Positions 5,864-7,497 of a stretch of 7,497 nt of DNA are shown piece by piece (position 1 is the stretch's first letter; every line of letters begins with the position of its first letter). Both the position numbers and the translations under genes were made by a program. Source of the DNA: Candidatus Acetothermia bacterium (GTDB lineage: Bacteria; Bipolaricaulota; Bipolaricaulia; Bipolaricaulales; Bipolaricaulaceae); the NCBI GenBank assembly GCA_011057175.1, contig DSBZ01000094.1, positions 1 to 7,497 of the forward strand. The letters are read 5' to 3'. Below the pieces are notes generated by a model. That model had not been told where the DNA came from. It worked only from the letters and a program-made list of their open reading frames with translations, and searched no databases.

Positions 5864-7150
5864 GTGCGGATCCTCATCCGGGGGCCGGCGGTGGTGCAAC
5901 GCGCGGAGGAGGGGGTCGTCCCCCGTGCCGACGTGGTGATCGAGGGGCGGCGGTACGAGGCGATCCTCCCCCGCGGGGGAGGGGAGGGGTCGTTCGACCA
6001 GGTGATCGACGGCGAGGGATGCCTCCTCGTCCCCGGTCTCGTCAACGCCCACACCCACCTCGCGATGACCCTCTTCCGCGGGGCAGGGCGCGACCTTCCC
6101 CTCGAGCGGTGGCTGAGCGAGGAGATCTGGCCCCGAGAGCGGAAGCTCACGGCGAAGGACGTGTACTGGGCGTCGCTCCTCGGCCTGGCGGAGATGATCC
6201 GGGGCGGGGCGACCGCCTTCGCCGACATGTACTTCTTCATGGACGAGGTGGCGCATGCGGTGGAGGAGGCTGGCCTGCGCGCCCTCCTCTCCTACGGGAT
6301 CGTTGCCCCGACCCCGGAGCGGATCGATCCCGAGCTGAAGAGAGCGGAGGCGTTCACCCGGGAGTGGGAGGGGAAGGCGGAGGGCCGCATCCGCACCGCC
6401 CTGTCTCCCCACGCGCCCTACACCTGCCTTCCCGAGGTATGGCAGCGCACCGCCGTGTTGGCCCGCGAGATCCGGGTTCCCCTCCATACCCACCTCGCCG
6501 AGACCGCAGAGGAAGTCGCGCGGATCCGGGCCGAACGGGGAAAATCCCCAGCCGAGTGGCTGGAGGAGCTGGGCGTCTTCTCCGTCCCCGTCCTCGCGGC
6601 CCACTGCGTCCACGTCGCGGAGAAGGACATCGAGATCCTCGCCGCCCATGGGGCGACCGCCGTGCATTGCCCGACGTCGAACATGAGGCTGGCGTGCGGG
6701 ATCGCCCCGGTCCAGGAACTGCTCGCCGGCGGGGTCAACGTCGCCCTGGGCACGGACGGGGCCGCATCGGCCGGAGACCTCAACATGATCGAGGAGATGC
6801 GGCTTGCCTCGCTGCTCGCCAAGCAGAGGGCCGGTGACCCCGCGGCGTTCCCCGCCGCAGAGGCCCTCCGTTGCGCCACCGCCCGCGGGGCGGCCGCCCT
6901 TGGCTGGGGAAAGGAATTGGGTACAATTGAGCCGGGACGACGGGCGGATGGCGTGCTCATCAGCATGAACGGGCCTCATCTCTGTCCGGGGTACGATCCC
7001 CTCACGGACCTCGTCTATGCCGCTCAGGGGCCGGATGTGACGACGGTGCTCGTCGACGGGCAGCCGCTTCTCATAGGAGGTGAGTTCCAGACCCTCGATG
7101 TGGACGAGATCAGGGGTCGGTGCCGGCGCCTGGCCGGTCGGTTCCGTTAA
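5864..7150 (+). CDS. mtaD: Amidohydrolase, probable 5'-methylthioadenosine/S-adenosylhomocysteine deaminase
   Basis: This 428-residue cytoplasmic, metal-dependent enzyme most likely deaminates S-adenosylhomocysteine and/or methylthioadenosine to the inosyl derivatives, part of recycling SAM by-products. Visible motifs are VPGLVNAHTHLAMTLFRG (56-73; metal ligands His63, His65), PLERWLSEEIWPRE (79-92; typical of the MTA/SAH deaminase branch), LSPHAPYTC (180-188; His183), HTHLAET (208-214; His210, Glu213), AHCVH (246-250; His247), CPTSNMRLACGIAPV (269-283) and LGTDGAASAGDLNM (295-308; Asp298). The C-terminal part (about 352-404) is the small beta-sandwich domain that also includes the N-terminus. 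GTG at 5864 is the start because it provides the first beta strand and follows a -10 box at leaderless distance. Related TRZ/ATZ chlorohydrolases and guanine or other nucleoside deaminases share these motifs, so the exact substrate is an inference. Confidence 0.85.
   Translation: MRILIRGPAVVQRAEEGVVPRADVVIEGRRYEAILPRGGGEGSFDQVIDGEGCLLVPGLVNAHTHLAMTLFRGAGRDLPLERWLSEEIWPRERKLTAKDVYWASLLGLAEMIRGGATAFADMYFFMDEVAHAVEEAGLRALLSYGIVAPTPERIDPELKRAEAFTREWEGKAEGRIRTALSPHAPYTCLPEVWQRTAVLAREIRVPLHTHLAETAEEVARIRAERGKSPAEWLEELGVFSVPVLAAHCVHVAEKDIEILAAHGATAVHCPTSNMRLACGIAPVQELLAGGVNVALGTDGAASAGDLNMIEEMRLASLLAKQRAGDPAAFPAAEALRCATARGAAALGWGKELGTIEPGRRADGVLISMNGPHLCPGYDPLTDLVYAAQGPDVTTVLVDGQPLLIGGEFQTLDVDEIRGRCRRLAGRFR
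6900..6927 (+). promoter_or_regulatory. Possible internal promoter for rpsO-pnp
   Basis: Inside the 3' part of the amidohydrolase gene, TTGGCT (6900-6905) and TACAAT (6922-6927) are separated by 16 bp. They match the sigma-70 -35 and -10 consensus at four and five of six bases. The site is about 275 bp upstream of rpsO, which would give this essential gene transcription independent of the amidohydrolase. The AT-rich TACAAT is conspicuous here, but the site is inside coding sequence and unproven. Confidence 0.3.
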
Positions 7151-7160
7151 CTGAACCCTT

Positions 7161-7192
7161 CCCAGGCGGACGCCAGCGTGGGATCGGGCGAT
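7161..7192 (+). promoter_or_regulatory. Small hairpins in the rpsO leader, possible S15 autoregulatory element
   Basis: Between the amidohydrolase stop and rpsO, CCCAGGC (7161-7167) can pair with GCC (7172-7174) and TGGG (7179-7182) around a GGAC loop with an AGCG bulge on the 3' side. A second weak hairpin, ATC-GGGC-GAT (7183-7192), lies next to the Shine-Dalgarno. In several bacterial groups S15 binds structured leaders of its own mRNA, and these leaders differ in shape between lineages. The call rests on position and pairing only. Confidence 0.25.
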
Positions 7193-7193
7193 T

Positions 7194-7199
7194 GGAGGT
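7194..7199 (+). promoter_or_regulatory. Shine-Dalgarno that fixes the rpsO GTG start
   Basis: GGAGGT (7194-7199) lies 5 nt before the GTG at 7205. An in-frame ATG at 7178 would add nine residues that do not resemble S15 and would place this ribosome-binding site inside the coding region. The GTG start gives MALSQETKQEF, the usual S15 N-terminus. Confidence 0.85.
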
Positions 7200-7204
7200 G
7201 GAGT

Positions 7205-7477
7205 GTGGCGCTTTCACAGGAAACGAAGCAGGAATTCATCAGGAAGTTCGCGAAGAGTCCAACCGATACCGGTTCGGCAGAGGTCCAGGTCGCGTTGCTG
7301 ACCGCGCGGATCAGCCAGCTCACCGAGCACCTGCAGATCCACCGCAAGGACTTTCACTCCCGCCGCGGGCTGCACAAGATCGTAGGACAACGCCGCCGGT
7401 TGTTGCAGTACCTGCGCCGAACCAACCCGCGCCGGTATGCGCAGGTGATCCGGGAACTCAACATCAGAGGTGTGTGA
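7205..7477 (+). CDS. rpsO: 30S ribosomal protein S15
   Basis: S15 is a primary 16S rRNA-binding protein of the 30S platform and forms an intersubunit bridge with 23S rRNA. The 90-residue product has the normal length and all family hallmarks: DTGSAEVQVALLTARI (21-36), LTEHLQIHRKDFHSRRGL (39-56), the rRNA-binding HSRRGLHKIVGQRRRLLQYL (51-70), and RYAQVIRELNIR (77-88). The GTG start at 7205 is supported by GGAGGT 5 nt upstream and by the conserved MALSxE beginning. It lies 54 bp after the amidohydrolase stop and 5 nt before the next gene, consistent with the classical rpsO-pnp pair. It may be transcribed from an internal promoter within the amidohydrolase gene as well as by read-through. Confidence 0.98.
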   Translation: MALSQETKQEFIRKFAKSPTDTGSAEVQVALLTARISQLTEHLQIHRKDFHSRRGLHKIVGQRRRLLQYLRRTNPRRYAQVIRELNIRGV

Positions 7478-7482
7478 GGGGA

Positions 7483-7497
7483 ATGCCAGAGGTACAA
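7483..7497 (+). CDS. pnp: First five codons of the gene after rpsO, probably pnp (polynucleotide phosphorylase)
   Basis: ATG at 7483 starts a frame reading MPEVQ up to the window edge, 5 nt after the rpsO stop. A purine-rich GAGGGGA precedes it at very short spacing, and an AGAGG lies further upstream inside the rpsO end. The name rests on the near-universal rpsO-pnp gene order, in which pnp encodes the 3'-5' exoribonuclease of RNA decay. Five residues cannot confirm it. Confidence 0.6.

Noticed and set aside
5804..6979. Minus-strand frame of 391 codons opposite the amidohydrolase
   Set aside because: Shadow of the amidohydrolase codons; no domain motif, and it would run across the divergent promoter region.
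1..7497. Mobile elements, CRISPR arrays, tRNA or rRNA genes, phage or toxin-antitoxin modules
   Set aside because: No direct-repeat arrays, transposase motifs, terminal inverted repeats or RNA gene signatures were seen. Nearly all of the window is accounted for by conserved housekeeping genes, and base composition appears uniform.

Overview
The window is a compact, high-GC stretch of a bacterial chromosome with almost no space between genes. Outer-membrane assembly genes (a complete Omp85/BamA protein and an OmpH/Skp-like protein) show a diderm (Gram-negative-type) organism. The very high G/C in third codon positions leaves long spurious frames open on the antisense strand. The lineage cannot be fixed from sequence alone. 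A deep-branching diderm phylum (for example Bipolaricaulota/Acetothermia or a Deinococcus-like group) would fit, but this is a weak guess.

The left three quarters (about 1-5807) is one tightly packed minus-strand operon. Read from its promoter at about 5819, it contains yraN (UPF0102 nuclease-fold protein), comM/yifB (AAA+ Mg-chelatase-like helicase), bamA (outer-membrane protein insertase), an ompH/skp-like chaperone, a stand-alone glutamate formimidoyltransferase, and the first 16 codons of another gene that starts directly at the previous stop codon. Junctions are overlapping or short: 20 nt overlap, 4 nt GTGA overlap, 42 nt gap, 34 nt gap, 0 nt gap. Downstream genes carry Shine-Dalgarno sequences, except the last partial one, which abuts its neighbour.

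The right quarter (5864-7497) runs on the plus strand: an amidohydrolase of the 5'-methylthioadenosine/S-adenosylhomocysteine deaminase type, then rpsO (ribosomal protein S15), then the first five codons of what is very probably pnp, the classical rpsO-pnp order.

The most interesting part is the 56-bp divergent intergenic region at 5808-5863. Both outward-facing genes begin with GTG, both lack a Shine-Dalgarno, and each has a -10-like hexamer (TATGAT on minus, TATACT on plus) 6-7 nt before its GTG. This suggests two back-to-back leaderless promoters. A GGCCG-GAAA-CGGCC palindrome sits within half a base of the exact midpoint between the two -10 boxes, where the -35 elements would lie. I saw no mobile element, CRISPR array, tRNA, rRNA or clear novel multi-gene system; the gene content is otherwise ordinary housekeeping in a somewhat unusual combination.
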